Positions 52,002-61,813 are shown, counted from the first letter of the stretch. The stretch: DNA of 64,000 nucleotides from Planococcus maitriensis (GCF_003289925.1 NZ_QLZQ01000004.1:186001-250000), one strand, 5' to 3'. The notes: a model not told the origin generated them from the sequence alone. Made by a program: numbers and translations.

Positions 52002-53003
52002 TCACTGCATGTTAAATACATCTGCCAATAAACGTAAGGTCTCTATACGTGCCTGATGGCCGGCGATATTCGGGATGAGGGTGATTTCGTCGGCTGTGAA
52101 CTGTTCGGCGACGGCTTCGATCTGCCGTTTGACTTGTTCGGGTGTTCCGACAAGCATGCGGCTCCGGTTGCGTTCGACGCGTTCTTGCTCCGCTGCGCTA
52201 AGCCGCCGCTTTTCAGCCGTTTCGACCGACGGGTAATACGGCGGCTGGAAATCCGATTCGACGAACAACAGCCACAAATCGAATGCTTTGGCGAGTTGTT
52301 CGGCTCGCTCTTCCGTCTCGCCGACAATGGCGAAAACGGCGATGGCGACATGCGGCTTTTCCCGCAAGCCCGACGGAATGAAGGCCTTACGGTAGCGTTT
52401 GACCACATCGATGCCTGCTGCTTCGGGGCGCGCGAAATGCGCATAGGCATAAGCCATGCCGCGTTCAGCTGCAAGTTTCGCCGAGCCTTCGCCCGTACCG
52501 AGCAGCCACAGTTCAGGCGCTGTTTCACTGATCGGTGTCGCTTTCAATTTCTGGAACCGGTGTTCACTGTCCACATCATCGGTGAAATATTTCTCCAAGT
52601 CGATAAGCTGCTGAGCGTAGGGCACGCGCTTGCCTTTGGATTCATTGAGCGCCTGGTTGACGAGCCGGAAGCTCGGCGAGCGCCCGACTCCGAGATCGAT
52701 CCGGTTCGGGTGCAATGCTTCAAGCAACCGGAAATTCTCCGCCACTTTATAGGCGCTGTAATGCGGGAGCATGACGCCCCCAGAACCGATGCGCAGGCGT
52801 TCGGTGAGTGTCGCGAGGTGCATCATGAGCATTTCCGGGGAACTGCCCGCAACCGAAAACACTTGATGATGCTCCGCGACCCAATAGCGTTTATAGCCCA
52901 AACGATCCGCAAGCTGTGCCAGTTCCACTGTCGAACGAAGCGCGGAAGCTGCCGTTTCGCCTTCATCGATCGGCGAGTAATCCAAAATATTCAAGACGGT
53001 CAT
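52002..53003 (-). CDS. LLM-class flavin-dependent oxidoreductase
   Basis: The 333-residue protein has the bacterial-luciferase-like fold with NILDYSPIDEGETAA, YWVAEHHQVFSVAGSSPEMLM, GSGGVMLPHYSAYKVAENFRLLEALHPNRIDLGVGRSP-like core (about 73-110) and GTPEQVKRQIE near the end. These are typical of the MsnO8/YceB group, which use FMNH2 and O2 on unknown small substrates. AAGGAGGTG precedes the ATG. Confidence 0.9.
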   Translation of the reverse strand: MTVLNILDYSPIDEGETAASALRSTVELAQLADRLGYKRYWVAEHHQVFSVAGSSPEMLMMHLATLTERLRIGSGGVMLPHYSAYKVAENFRLLEALHPNRIDLGVGRSPSFRLVNQALNESKGKRVPYAQQLIDLEKYFTDDVDSEHRFQKLKATPISETAPELWLLGTGEGSAKLAAERGMAYAYAHFARPEAAGIDVVKRYRKAFIPSGLREKPHVAIAVFAIVGETEERAEQLAKAFDLWLLFVESDFQPPYYPSVETAEKRRLSAAEQERVERNRSRMLVGTPEQVKRQIEAVAEQFTADEITLIPNIAGHQARIETLRLLADVFNMQ

Positions 53004-53079
53004 ACGTCCGCACCTCCTTTAACTCTCTATTCTTCATCATACCACTTGAACACAAAGAAAAAACTGATAACCCTAGTGA

Positions 53080-53262
53080 AGTGGAAGCCGGCGACTCCAG
53101 CGGGAGCAGTGACTGAGCGACGCGAGCCGAAGACCCTGCAAGCGAAGGAGCGAAGTCATTCGTTTGCGAAGCCAGAACTTTGTGAGAGTTGAGCAGGAGG
53201 TTTTTAGCGTTAGCGACGAATCGGCTGAGGCCGTGCCCGCGGAAAGCATCCGGCTGGAACGG
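53080..53262 (+). repeat. Intergenic repeat family A, copy A5 (long form)
   Basis: Contains GCGACTCCAGCGGGAGCAGT, GAAGACCCTGCAAGCGAAG, GTGAGAGTTGAGCAGGAGG, AGCGACGAATCGGCTGAGG and CCCGCGGAAAGC. The ends AGCCGG and CCGGCT pair. It fills most of the 53004-53330 gap. Confidence 0.72.
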
Positions 53263-53300
53263 AACGTGAATAAGCTGATGAAGTTTCTTGATAAATGTAA

Positions 53301-53328
53301 AACGGACCAGGCTTCCCTGGTCCGCTTC
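53301..53328 (-). terminator. Rho-independent terminator after metH
   Basis: GCGGACCAGG / CCTGGTCCG hairpin immediately beyond the metH stop. Confidence 0.75.
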
Positions 53329-53330
53329 CT

Positions 53331-56300
53331 TTATTCTACATTGAAATAACGCGCATCCGGGTGGGCGAAGACGATCGCCGATACCGATGCTTCCGGGTCC
53401 ATCATGAATTCTTCCGTCAAATGGACGCCGATGTCTTCCGGTTTGATGAGATTGAACAATTTCGCCTGGTCCTCCAGGTTCGGGCAGGCCGGGTAGCCGA
53501 ACGAGAAGCGCTGGCCTTGGTATTTTGCCGCGAACCGGTCGCGCATCGAGAAATCCGTCGCGTCCGGGAATCCCCATTGGTCGCGGATTTCCTGGTGGAT
53601 GCGTTCTGCGAAACCTTCCGCGAGTTCCAAAGCGGTCGCTTGCAGCGCATGGCTCTCGAGGAAACGGCCCGCCTCTTTCAAACGCGTTGCTTCCGCACGG
53701 ACGCCGTGCCCTGCCGTCACTTGCATGAACGCGACGTAATCCATCTCGCCGCTTGCAGTTGATTTCAGGTAATCGGCAAGGCACAGGAATGGCGCTTTGG
53801 CTTGGCGCGGGAACGTGAAGCGTTCGATTTCCGTCTTGGCATCTTTCGGGTCATAGATGATGACATCGTCGCCGTCCGATTGTGCCGGGAAGAATTGATA
53901 CATCCCCGCAGGCTTCAGTAGCCCTGACTGGAGAAACTTCGACGCGAGTTCGTGCAGTTCGACCGCCCGTGTGTCGCCTTGCTGCAAGAGTTTGTCGCTA
54001 TAGCCGCGGAGCCCCAGGTGATGGCCGATCAATGTGCGCATATTGACGTACGGATACAGATGCGACACCGAATAATCTTTCAAGACATGGCGGCGCAAAT
54101 CGTTCGGGACATAGATGGGCGCATCTTCACGCACCGTCTTGACCGGTTTTTCGGCAACCGCCACGGCTCCTTTTTCAGCACGCGCCGCTTCCTGCGCCTG
54201 GCGTTTTTCCTGCTGGGCGCCGAGCTCATCGAGCAAGACCGCTTTTCCGGCGCCGCTTTGCAGGCGGTTCGCGAGGTCCAGCCCTTGCATCGCGTCTTTT
54301 GCGTAAATGACCGGGCCGTCGTATTCGGCAGCGATTTTCGTTTCGGTGAAGCGGCGGGACAAGGCCGCACCGCCAACCAGGATCGGCACATCGATTCCCG
54401 CTTCGCGGAAATCCTGCGCCGTCAGCACCATTTGCTTGGCGGATTTCACGAGCAGCCCCGACAAGCCGACGATATCCGGCTGTTCTTTGCGGATCACTTC
54501 GATCAATTCCGCCGGCGCCACTTTGATGCCGATGTCGATGACCTTGAACCCGTTGTTCGACAGGATGATGTCGACGAGGTTCTTGCCGATGTCGTGAACA
54601 TCGCCTTTGACTGTCGCAAGCACGACTTTGCCTTTCCCGCTATCGTCTTGTTTTTTCTCCATGAAGCCTTCGAGATACGACACCGCCGCTTTCATGACGC
54701 CGGCTGATTGCAGCACTTCCGCGACAATCAGCTGGTTGTCGTTGAATAAGCGCCCGACTTCGGCCATCCCTTCCATGAGCGGCCCGTTGATGATCTCGAG
54801 CGGATCATCGTACAGCTCGCGCGCTTTTTCAAGATCGGGAATAAGCCCTTCTTTCGTGCCTTCGAGAATATAGTAAGCAAGCCGCTCCGGCACGGTGTCC
54901 GGAATATCGTCTTCCGTTTTTTCCTTTTTCTTATCGCGGTAGAAATCCGTGAAGTCCGCCAGGTTTTTGTCGGTCGTCTCGAACAATAGCTCTTCCGCCA
55001 TCTTCACTTCTTCTTTCGGGATCGACGCGAAGCGCTCGAGCTTCTCGGTGTTGACGATCGCGTAATCAAGGCCGGCTTGCGTGCAGTGATACAAATAGAC
55101 CGCATTCAGTACTTCGCGGCCGACCGGCGGCAAGCCGAACGACACGTTCGACACGCCGAGGATCGTCAAGGCGCGCGGCAGCTTTTCCTTGATGAGGCGG
55201 ATGCCTTCTACCGTTTCGACAGCAGAACCGATATATTGCTCGTCACCTGTCCCGACTGGGAACACAAGCGGGTCGAAAATGATGTCTTCCGGGGCGAGCC
55301 CCCATTTTTCAGTCAGCAATTCGTAAGAACGTTCCGCGATCTCGAGTTTGCGTTCGCGCGTCACCGCCATGCCGATCTCGTCGATCGTGCCGACGACGAC
55401 CGAGGCGCCATATTTTTTGACGAGCGGCATGACCGCATCGAAGCGTTCTTCCCCGTCTTCCAAGTTGATCGAGTTGATGATCGCCTTGCCTTGCGAGAAT
55501 TTAAGCGATGCTTCGATGACGTCCTCGTCCGTGGAATCGATGACGAGCGGCACTTTCACTTTCTTGACGACTTCCTGCATGAATGCCGCCATGTCCTCGA
55601 GTTCGTCGCGGTCCGGGTTCGCCAGGCAAATATCGATGACATGAGCGCCATTCTTCACTTGGGCGCGTGCGATTTCCGCCGCTTCCTCGAACTTTCCTTC
55701 AATAATCAGCCGCTTGAATTTGCGCGAACCGATGACGTTCGTGCGTTCGCCGACAAACAGCGGGCGCATCGACTCGTCGTATTCGAGCACTTCGATGCCT
55801 GACACCGCATGTCCATGGCTCGTTTCATTGCGCTCGCGCGGGGCCAGCCCGTCGACCGCTTCACGCACCGCTGCGATATGTGCAGGCGTCGTACCGCAAC
55901 AGCCGCCGACGACATTGAGCCAGCCTTTTTCAGCAAAGCCGCGCAATTTTTTCGACAGGGATTCCGGCGTCTCGTGGTAATGCCCTTCTTCATCCGGCAG
56001 ACCGGCATTCGGGTAACAGCTGACATAGCCGGAGGACAGTTCAGACAGCGAACGCAAATGATCGGTCATGAATTCCGGCCCTGTTGCACAGTTCAAGCCG
56101 ACCGAAAGCGGCTTAATATGTTCAATCGATACATAAAATGCTTCAATTGTCTGTCCGGCAAGCGTTGTCCCCATCGGCTCGATCGTCCCTGAAATCATCA
56201 CCGGCAATTCCACACCGGTTTCTTCAAAGGCATCGCGTATCGCGATTGTCGCCGCTTTGACATTGAGCATATCCTGGCTCGTTTCCAGCAGCAGCAAATC

Positions 56301-56768
56301 CGCGCCGCCTTCGATCAAGGCTTTCGCCTGTACCTGGAAATCGGTTTTCAGTTCATCGAATGTAATGCCGCCTGTTACCGACAAAGTTTTCGTCGTCGGG
56401 CCGAGTGCGCCCGCAACGAAGCGTGGCCATTCCGGCGTCGAATATTTCGCTTGGCTGATTTTGGCGATTTCCACCGCTTTTTGATTGATTTCCGCTGCAC
56501 GATGGCCGAGCCCGTATTCATCCAAAACGACCGGTGTGCCGCCGAATGTGTTCGTGCAGATGATGTCAGCGCCCGCTTCCAAATAAGCGTCGTGCACCCC
56601 TTCAAGCACATCGGGTCGGACAATATTCAAGTATTCATTGCAGCCGTCGTATTCCTCGCCGCCGAAATCCTCGGCAGACAAATCTGCATTTTGGATCATC
56701 GTCCCCATTGCACCATCGATGATGAGGATGCGTTTTTCGAGCTGCTGTTCAATTAAATGTTTAGGCAT
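53331..56768 (-). CDS. metH: Cobalamin-dependent methionine synthase
   Basis: The protein of about 1145 residues has the four MetH modules: homocysteine-binding domain (about 1-300; Zn Cys in GLNCATG and VGGCCGT), methyltetrahydrofolate-binding domain (about 330-600; FVGERTNVIGSRKF), cobalamin domain (about 635-860; DVHDIGKNLV with the cobalt-binding His, and the SGLLVKS loop) and activation domain (about 880-1145). It makes methionine from homocysteine. The ATG overlaps the end of yitJ by 8 bp, so both are under the same SAM-I riboswitch. Confidence 0.96.
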   Translation of the reverse strand: MPKHLIEQQLEKRILIIDGAMGTMIQNADLSAEDFGGEEYDGCNEYLNIVRPDVLEGVHDAYLEAGADIICTNTFGGTPVVLDEYGLGHRAAEINQKAVEIAKISQAKYSTPEWPRFVAGALGPTTKTLSVTGGITFDELKTDFQVQAKALIEGGADLLLLETSQDMLNVKAATIAIRDAFEETGVELPVMISGTIEPMGTTLAGQTIEAFYVSIEHIKPLSVGLNCATGPEFMTDHLRSLSELSSGYVSCYPNAGLPDEEGHYHETPESLSKKLRGFAEKGWLNVVGGCCGTTPAHIAAVREAVDGLAPRERNETSHGHAVSGIEVLEYDESMRPLFVGERTNVIGSRKFKRLIIEGKFEEAAEIARAQVKNGAHVIDICLANPDRDELEDMAAFMQEVVKKVKVPLVIDSTDEDVIEASLKFSQGKAIINSINLEDGEERFDAVMPLVKKYGASVVVGTIDEIGMAVTRERKLEIAERSYELLTEKWGLAPEDIIFDPLVFPVGTGDEQYIGSAVETVEGIRLIKEKLPRALTILGVSNVSFGLPPVGREVLNAVYLYHCTQAGLDYAIVNTEKLERFASIPKEEVKMAEELLFETTDKNLADFTDFYRDKKKEKTEDDIPDTVPERLAYYILEGTKEGLIPDLEKARELYDDPLEIINGPLMEGMAEVGRLFNDNQLIVAEVLQSAGVMKAAVSYLEGFMEKKQDDSGKGKVVLATVKGDVHDIGKNLVDIILSNNGFKVIDIGIKVAPAELIEVIRKEQPDIVGLSGLLVKSAKQMVLTAQDFREAGIDVPILVGGAALSRRFTETKIAAEYDGPVIYAKDAMQGLDLANRLQSGAGKAVLLDELGAQQEKRQAQEAARAEKGAVAVAEKPVKTVREDAPIYVPNDLRRHVLKDYSVSHLYPYVNMRTLIGHHLGLRGYSDKLLQQGDTRAVELHELASKFLQSGLLKPAGMYQFFPAQSDGDDVIIYDPKDAKTEIERFTFPRQAKAPFLCLADYLKSTASGEMDYVAFMQVTAGHGVRAEATRLKEAGRFLESHALQATALELAEGFAERIHQEIRDQWGFPDATDFSMRDRFAAKYQGQRFSFGYPACPNLEDQAKLFNLIKPEDIGVHLTEEFMMDPEASVSAIVFAHPDARYFNVE

Positions 56769-58605
56769 AGGCACGATCGCTCGCTTTCTTTAAATCTAGT
56801 TGTCGGATGTGGCGGATCAATTCCACCGTCATGTCGTAGCGCACAAATGGTGTGATCAAATAAATGCCGTTGAACAGTTCCGCTGCCGTGTCAATCAATT
56901 CTTTCGCGATCTGGATACCTTCCGCGGTCGCTTTGTCCTTGTCTTCACCACAAGCCCTCATGCGGTCAAGTGCCTCTTCGGACAGTTTGATGCCCGGCAC
57001 TTCATTATGCAGGAAGTCGGCGCTGCGTATGCTCGTCAGCGGCATGACCCCAAGGAAAATCGGCGTGTCCAGATGCTTCGTCGCCTCGTGGATCTCGATG
57101 ATTTTCTCTTTCGTATAGACCGGTTGTGAAATGAAATAATCCGCCCCGGCTTCGATTTTCTTCTCGAGCCTTTGAACAGCTCGCTCTACCACGCGGACGT
57201 TCGGGTTGAACGCGGCAGCGACCGAGAAATTCGCTTTTTTCCGGAGCGGTTTCCCGGAGAATGAAATGCCTTCGTTGAGCTTTTTGATGAGCTGGATCAA
57301 TTCTAGGCTCGAGACATCATAGACGCTTGTCGCACCCGGAAAATCGCCGACTTTTGTCGGATCGCCCGTAACGGCGAGTATGTCGTGGATACCAAGTGCG
57401 TTCAGCCCCATGATATGTGATTGCAGGCCGATCAAATTGCGGTCTCTACAGGTAATATGCGCAAGAGGTCTGACATCCTGCTTATGTTTGAGGATCGAGC
57501 CCATCGCCATATTGCTGATGCGCGGCGAGGCCAGTGAATTGTCGGCCATCGTGATGGCATCGATGCCTTCTGCGTCCAATGCTTTTGAACCTTCAAGGAA
57601 CTTCTCGACATCCAAATGGCGCGGCGTATCGAGTTCGACGATGATGGTCCGCTCGGTTTTCGCTTTTTCGTGCAAAGGCTTGTCTTTCAGCGCTTCCGCT
57701 TCGCGGATGACGATCGGCTTTTTCTCCTCGACTTTCTTCTCGGTGATCGGCTGCAGATGGCCGATGCGTTTTTTCACCGCTTCGATATGCTTCGGCGTCG
57801 TGCCGCAGCAGCCGCCGATGAGGCGGACGCCTTCTTCGCGCAAAAGCAATGCCGCACGGCCGAAATAATCGGCTTCCGATTCATAGACGATGCGCCCGTC
57901 TTCAATGTCGAGGAGCGAAGCGTTCGGGTAAGCCGACAAAAAGGCTTTTTCCGGAAGTTCGACGCCTTCGAACGCCTGGATCGTATGGTGCGGGCCAAGA
58001 CGGCAATTAACGCCGACAATTTCTGCGCCGAGCGCATCGAGCCGTTTCAATCCTTCGTTCAAGCTCATGCCGTTTTGGAGGATACCGGGTTCGTGCATCG
58101 ATAATTGCGCGATGAGCGGGGCGTCGGTCAGTTTTTTCAAATGGCTGACGGTCGCCGCGAGTTCCTCGAAATCATAATAGGTTTCCAGCAATAAACCGTC
58201 CGGGTCGCCCGACAGCAGATGCTGTGCCTGCTGGTCGACCATGGCGACGATTTCATCAAGTGTCGCATCGCTTTTGCGGATGCCCCGGATGCCGCCGATT
58301 GTGCCGACGACAAACTGCCCGCCGTCTTTTGCGGCTTTATTGGCGATGGCGATGGCCGCTTTATTGATCGCTTCGGTCTGTTCTTCGAGCCCGTAGCGCG
58401 CCAGTTTATGGGCATTCGCACCGTATGTGTTCGTTTGGATGATATCCGCCCCGGCTGCGATATAATCGCGGTGGATCTTCTCGATCACTTCCGGGCGCTG
58501 GATATTCAATTCCTCGTTGCAGTATTCGATGCCGTAGGAGTACAACAGCGTTCCCATGGCGCCGTCCGCCGTCAGCATCCTTTTTTTCAGTTCATCTAAT
58601 AACAT
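56761..58605 (-). CDS. yitJ: Bifunctional homocysteine S-methyltransferase / methylenetetrahydrofolate reductase
   Basis: The 614-residue protein has an N-terminal homocysteine-binding domain (about 1-300; DGAMGTLLYS, VNCRLGP, GGCCGTTP) and a C-terminal MTHFR domain (about 330-610; SVYDVSSLELIQLIKKLNEG, ADYFISQPVYT). This is the YitJ fusion, which makes 5-methyl-THF for MetH and may also methylate homocysteine. ATG 58605 has GGAGGAC 5 bp before it. A SAM-I riboswitch and terminator lie in its leader. Confidence 0.95.
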   Translation of the reverse strand: MLLDELKKRMLTADGAMGTLLYSYGIEYCNEELNIQRPEVIEKIHRDYIAAGADIIQTNTYGANAHKLARYGLEEQTEAINKAAIAIANKAAKDGGQFVVGTIGGIRGIRKSDATLDEIVAMVDQQAQHLLSGDPDGLLLETYYDFEELAATVSHLKKLTDAPLIAQLSMHEPGILQNGMSLNEGLKRLDALGAEIVGVNCRLGPHHTIQAFEGVELPEKAFLSAYPNASLLDIEDGRIVYESEADYFGRAALLLREEGVRLIGGCCGTTPKHIEAVKKRIGHLQPITEKKVEEKKPIVIREAEALKDKPLHEKAKTERTIIVELDTPRHLDVEKFLEGSKALDAEGIDAITMADNSLASPRISNMAMGSILKHKQDVRPLAHITCRDRNLIGLQSHIMGLNALGIHDILAVTGDPTKVGDFPGATSVYDVSSLELIQLIKKLNEGISFSGKPLRKKANFSVAAAFNPNVRVVERAVQRLEKKIEAGADYFISQPVYTKEKIIEIHEATKHLDTPIFLGVMPLTSIRSADFLHNEVPGIKLSEEALDRMRACGEDKDKATAEGIQIAKELIDTAAELFNGIYLITPFVRYDMTVELIRHIRQLDLKKASDRAYA

Positions 58606-58664
58606 GGTTCGTCCTCCTCTGTCTGATTTGCCGTGCAGCTGCGGACGCATCGATATGAAACAAA

Positions 58665-58692
58665 AAAAGCCTTCCATGAAAAAGAAGGCTTT
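58665..58692 (-). terminator. SAM-I riboswitch terminator
   Basis: AAAGCCTTC / GAAGGCTTT hairpin followed by TTTTTTT on the minus strand, between the aptamer and yitJ. Confidence 0.9.
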
Positions 58693-58711
58693 ACGATATC
58701 GGACTCGTTCC

Positions 58712-58815
58712 TTTTCATCTGCCAGGCGTGTGCCTGCTGGAATTAGCACCTGACCGCAAGCGGCTGGTTGCTGAAGCGTCATCGGGCCAGTCCCTCGACT
58801 TCTCTAGATAAGAAT
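58712..58815 (-). ncRNA. SAM-I (S-box) riboswitch aptamer
   Basis: On the minus strand the S-box consensus is clear: TTATCTAGAG, then GAGGGACTGGCCCGATGA, CTTCAGCAACC, GGTGCTAATTCCAGC and a closing P1 strand GATGAAAA pairing with TTCTTATC at the 5' end. SAM binding frees the terminator just downstream and shuts off yitJ-metH when SAM is plentiful. This fits the methionine-synthesis function of both genes. Confidence 0.95.
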
Positions 58816-58918
58816 TCACTATGCAGTTTTCAGTATTCCCACATGATACCCCCTGCGGTGATTGGGGTCAAGATGATTTATCAAAAAACAACGAACTTTC
58901 TGTTACATTTCTGACCGC

Positions 58919-59752
58919 TCACCAGGAATCCGGAACACGCGGATTGAACTTCGCTTCTTCAACGGTGAACTTATACCAGGTGAACTCCTGCCCGTCGATG
59001 ATCCAGGTGATGTCGATGCGACGCGGGATGTCGATGCCTTCGATTTTTTGCCATTCATGCACTTCCGCGATGCACGGCAAGCGCTTGGCGTCTTCCCCGA
59101 TATCCTTATAGCGCATCGCCCGCGCACGTTTCATGCGCCCTTTTTCATCGAACTCGAAAGTCACATTGGCGGTCGACCCGTTATAGGTCATTTCCGCTTC
59201 CACAGAGCGTTCGTTGCTGTTCAAAAAGCGCACGTACGGGCTGAACACGAGCCCGGGCAGCCAGGCCATCTCCATTAAAAAGCGCTGCAAAGCCGATTCA
59301 TCGAGCTTGCCGTCGGGCATCGCCCGGTTGATCGGTACGAGCCCCGCGAAGCGGATGCGCATGCCTGCGCGGCCGTCACGGAAACTGTCGGACCCTGTCA
59401 CGAACAGCCCATCGACTTTCATGCGCGCTTTCCAATAGAAAGATGGCGGTTCGACAAAGCTGTATTGCTCGGCGGTCGATTCGGTCCACTCTTCCTGTTC
59501 GGGCTTCGTTTTCATCCAGCCCACTTGCTTTACATAAACGCCCATTACTTGCTCTTTGCCGACCGCGCCGATTGTCTCCAGCCATCTGGCAATCGGTTTC
59601 GGAAGATTCTCCGTCCTTGCCTTCTCCACTTCCCCGGCATGGCGGACTTCCGGCCACGTCGGCTTGACGAGCCGCGTCATGTCCTTGTATTTCCGGTAAG
59701 CCCCGTATGCCCCGAGTGATGTCAATGCTAAAACCGGCCATCTGCGTTTCAT
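58919..59752 (-). CDS. DUF6544-like protein
   Basis: The 277-residue protein has a short hydrophobic N-terminus (about 5-20) and a beta-rich body with LPKPIARWLE, EWTESTAEQYSFVEPPSFYWKA-like region, DESALQRFLMEMAWLPG and PRRIDITWIIDGQEFTWYKF, which resembles DUF6544 proteins. Function unknown. ATG 59752 follows GAGAGGGG. Confidence 0.7.
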   Translation of the reverse strand: MKRRWPVLALTSLGAYGAYRKYKDMTRLVKPTWPEVRHAGEVEKARTENLPKPIARWLETIGAVGKEQVMGVYVKQVGWMKTKPEQEEWTESTAEQYSFVEPPSFYWKARMKVDGLFVTGSDSFRDGRAGMRIRFAGLVPINRAMPDGKLDESALQRFLMEMAWLPGLVFSPYVRFLNSNERSVEAEMTYNGSTANVTFEFDEKGRMKRARAMRYKDIGEDAKRLPCIAEVHEWQKIEGIDIPRRIDITWIIDGQEFTWYKFTVEEAKFNPRVPDSW

Positions 59753-59856
59753 GCCACATACCCCTCTCCGATTTTGCTGCGCTGTTATCCGTAAACTATT
59801 TCCTTTGTAGTTTCTTTCGACGCGGCCGCTGTTTTCCCTCCCTAGTGAAACAATAG

Positions 59857-59891
59857 AAAACGCCTCCGGAAGTTGGCCTTCCGGAGGCGTT
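59857..59891. terminator. Terminator-like hairpin
   Basis: AACGCCTCCGGAAG / CTTCCGGAGGCGTT is a perfect palindrome downstream of the copD-like operon (minus strand). Confidence 0.88.
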
Positions 59892-59900
59892 CGGTATTCG

Positions 59901-60017
59901 TCAGCTCGCTTTTTCAAGAGCCGGTTCAAGATATTTTTTCTCCGCCGGCCCCAAATTTTCGAGTACAGCATCGTCAACTGGTGTCTGGGACTCGCCATTC
60001 CAGGGATGGCTTTTCAT
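59901..60017 (-). CDS. 38-residue protein coupled to the CopD-like gene
   Basis: The ATG overlaps the stop of the CopD-like gene (TAATG), and a terminator follows 10 bp after its stop. The peptide is polar, without cysteines or membrane segment, rich in Glu/Pro/Ala (LGPAEKKYLEPALEKAS). The tight overlap supports translation, but no family is known. Confidence 0.5.
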   Translation of the reverse strand: MKSHPWNGESQTPVDDAVLENLGPAEKKYLEPALEKAS

Positions 60018-61078
60018 TAAAATAGAAAACTGAACATTAATCCAATGTAAATCGCTGCGACAAACCCGAGACCGAAGATGAACGACAACCATTCAGGCAG
60101 CTGTTTGCGATAGCCAAGCCATTGCAAGCCCAGGAAGATCAGGCCGATCGCCATCATCAAGAAACCGTCGATATTCGGCGTCCATACCGCATGGACCGGA
60201 AGATACTGCGGCCCTGCGACCCATTCGACAAACGGCGCGCCGCCTTCCAGACGGAACGTTTCGTTGATATTATGCGGCGGAGCGAGCTTGCTCATGAATG
60301 CGGTGATCAATAACACCAACAGCAGAAGCCAGCTCTCCACTTTGAGCCAAGAGCGGTTCGGCTCATCGCTTCGGGACAAGACTGCATTGATGAACGCTGC
60401 AAGCAAGAGCGGCACGATACTCAAATGCTTCAGCAACAAGAGCTGTCCGTACGGCAAAATCCACGAGCTCGCGTAATCTTGTGGCGCCACGAAAAACAGC
60501 ATGAGCCAGATGCCGCTGCCGATCAAAATGATCATCAGGACAACAGAAAATGGCGTAAACCATTTAAGAAACGCGCACCAATTGCGCCCGTCGCGCAAAA
60601 ACCAGGCGATGTGGATCAATACGCCTGCCCATAATACGAGCGCCAGAAAATGAAGCGCATGCCCGGCAAACCCTTGCCAGTCGGCAATGGACGCAGCGTG
60701 GCTCGCATATGCCACATTGAGCACGCTGAGCACGAGCCAAAACGCGCGGAATACCCACGATCCGTCGCGCCGCACCACGATCAACCATGCCACCGCCATC
60801 AAGATGCCGAATACATAGCTTTGGCCAGCGCGAAATTCCGTCGTGACATCAACGATTGCTTGCATCAGGCCGAAGCTTTCTGACAGCAGCAAAACCAGCT
60901 GGATGACAGGTGGTGCAAGTAACAGCGGAATAAGCGCAAGCGCAAGCAAGAGCAGCTTTTTCGGAACCTCAACAAGCGGCTTTTTCTCCGATTTGACGCA
61001 GCGCAAGACGACATCCCCTGCAAGGAACGCCAGCACTACATAAAGAAAAAAATCCGACAGTGCGATCAACCAGCTCAT
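60017..61078 (-). CDS. copD: CopD-family copper resistance membrane protein
   Basis: The 353-residue protein has about nine membrane helices and a CopD domain (about 135-255: GFAGHALHFLALVLWAGVLIHIAWF and LLLLKHLSIVPLLLAAFINAVL with conserved His). CopD acts with CopC in copper import or tolerance; B. subtilis YcnJ is a CopC-CopD fusion. The gene follows copC with a 4-bp overlap. Confidence 0.85.
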   Translation of the reverse strand: MSWLIALSDFFLYVVLAFLAGDVVLRCVKSEKKPLVEVPKKLLLLALALIPLLLAPPVIQLVLLLSESFGLMQAIVDVTTEFRAGQSYVFGILMAVAWLIVVRRDGSWVFRAFWLVLSVLNVAYASHAASIADWQGFAGHALHFLALVLWAGVLIHIAWFLRDGRNWCAFLKWFTPFSVVLMIILIGSGIWLMLFFVAPQDYASSWILPYGQLLLLKHLSIVPLLLAAFINAVLSRSDEPNRSWLKVESWLLLLVLLITAFMSKLAPPHNINETFRLEGGAPFVEWVAGPQYLPVHAVWTPNIDGFLMMAIGLIFLGLQWLGYRKQLPEWLSFIFGLGFVAAIYIGLMFSFLF

Positions 61079-61650
61079 CGTTTTCTACGCATCAGGACAA
61101 CTGCTGCGATCAATAGGATAATGGCGATGCCCGCGATGATCAAAGTCATGCTGGAACCATTATTTCCTCTCGGAGCTTCCGGGTCGCCCGCTGCCGCTTG
61201 CTCCATACCAGTGGCTTCCGTTTGCTCTGTTTCCTCAGCTACGTTCTCATCAGCTTCCGGTTCAGCTGATTCTTCAGCCGGCTCCTCTTGTGCCGCTTCT
61301 TCATCGCCTGCCTGTAGCTCAAAAGCAAGTGACCCTTGGATGGGATGGCCATCTTCGCTCAGCACATCGTATTCCACGACATAAGCACCGTCCTCAAGCA
61401 CCTCAGCCGGCGTACCGATCAATTGGTCATCCATAACGGCCACTTCACTGAAATCCACAGCGGTCCCGTCCATTGTCATCGTCATGGAACTGCCTTCTTC
61501 AATACCGGCACTGAAATCAAGTGCAACGGCTACAACCGGTTCGGTTACGAGCTCCCCTTCAGCCGGCGTCGAGGCTTCGAGCACAGAATGCGCTTGTGCT
61601 GAAATCGGAAACACCAGCAATGCGCTCAATAAAATCATCATTTTCTTCAT
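61075..61650 (-). CDS. copC: CopC-domain copper-binding protein with C-terminal anchor
   Basis: The 191-residue protein has a signal peptide (about 1-20), cleaved before His21 (AQAHSVLEAS), so the mature N-terminal His can bind Cu(II) with a second His in SEDGHPIQGS. An acidic, Glu-rich linker (about 115-155) and a C-terminal membrane helix (about 168-186) with RRKR follow. This matches Gram-positive CopC proteins. It is translationally coupled to the CopD-like gene. Confidence 0.9.
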   Translation of the reverse strand: MKKMMILLSALLVFPISAQAHSVLEASTPAEGELVTEPVVAVALDFSAGIEEGSSMTMTMDGTAVDFSEVAVMDDQLIGTPAEVLEDGAYVVEYDVLSEDGHPIQGSLAFELQAGDEEAAQEEPAEESAEPEADENVAEETEQTEATGMEQAAAGDPEAPRGNNGSSMTLIIAGIAIILLIAAVVLMRRKR

Positions 61651-61782
61651 CGGAATAACTCCTTCTTTCTCGTTAGGTCAAATCATTTTTGCATCAACTC
61701 TTTTCAGCCTATTTCATTTGAACAGAAGAAACAAGAGCGGCGCACTTGGATTTATGAAATTTTCCTGAAGATTGATGGGATG

Positions 61783-61813
61783 GGAAAGCCCCGAATGATT
61801 TCGGGGCTTTCCT
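61783..61813. terminator. Terminator-like hairpin, left copy of a duplicated element
   Basis: AAAGCCCCGAA / TTCGGGGCTTT; an almost identical hairpin stands at 62027-62056, on the other side of repeat A6. Confidence 0.75.
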
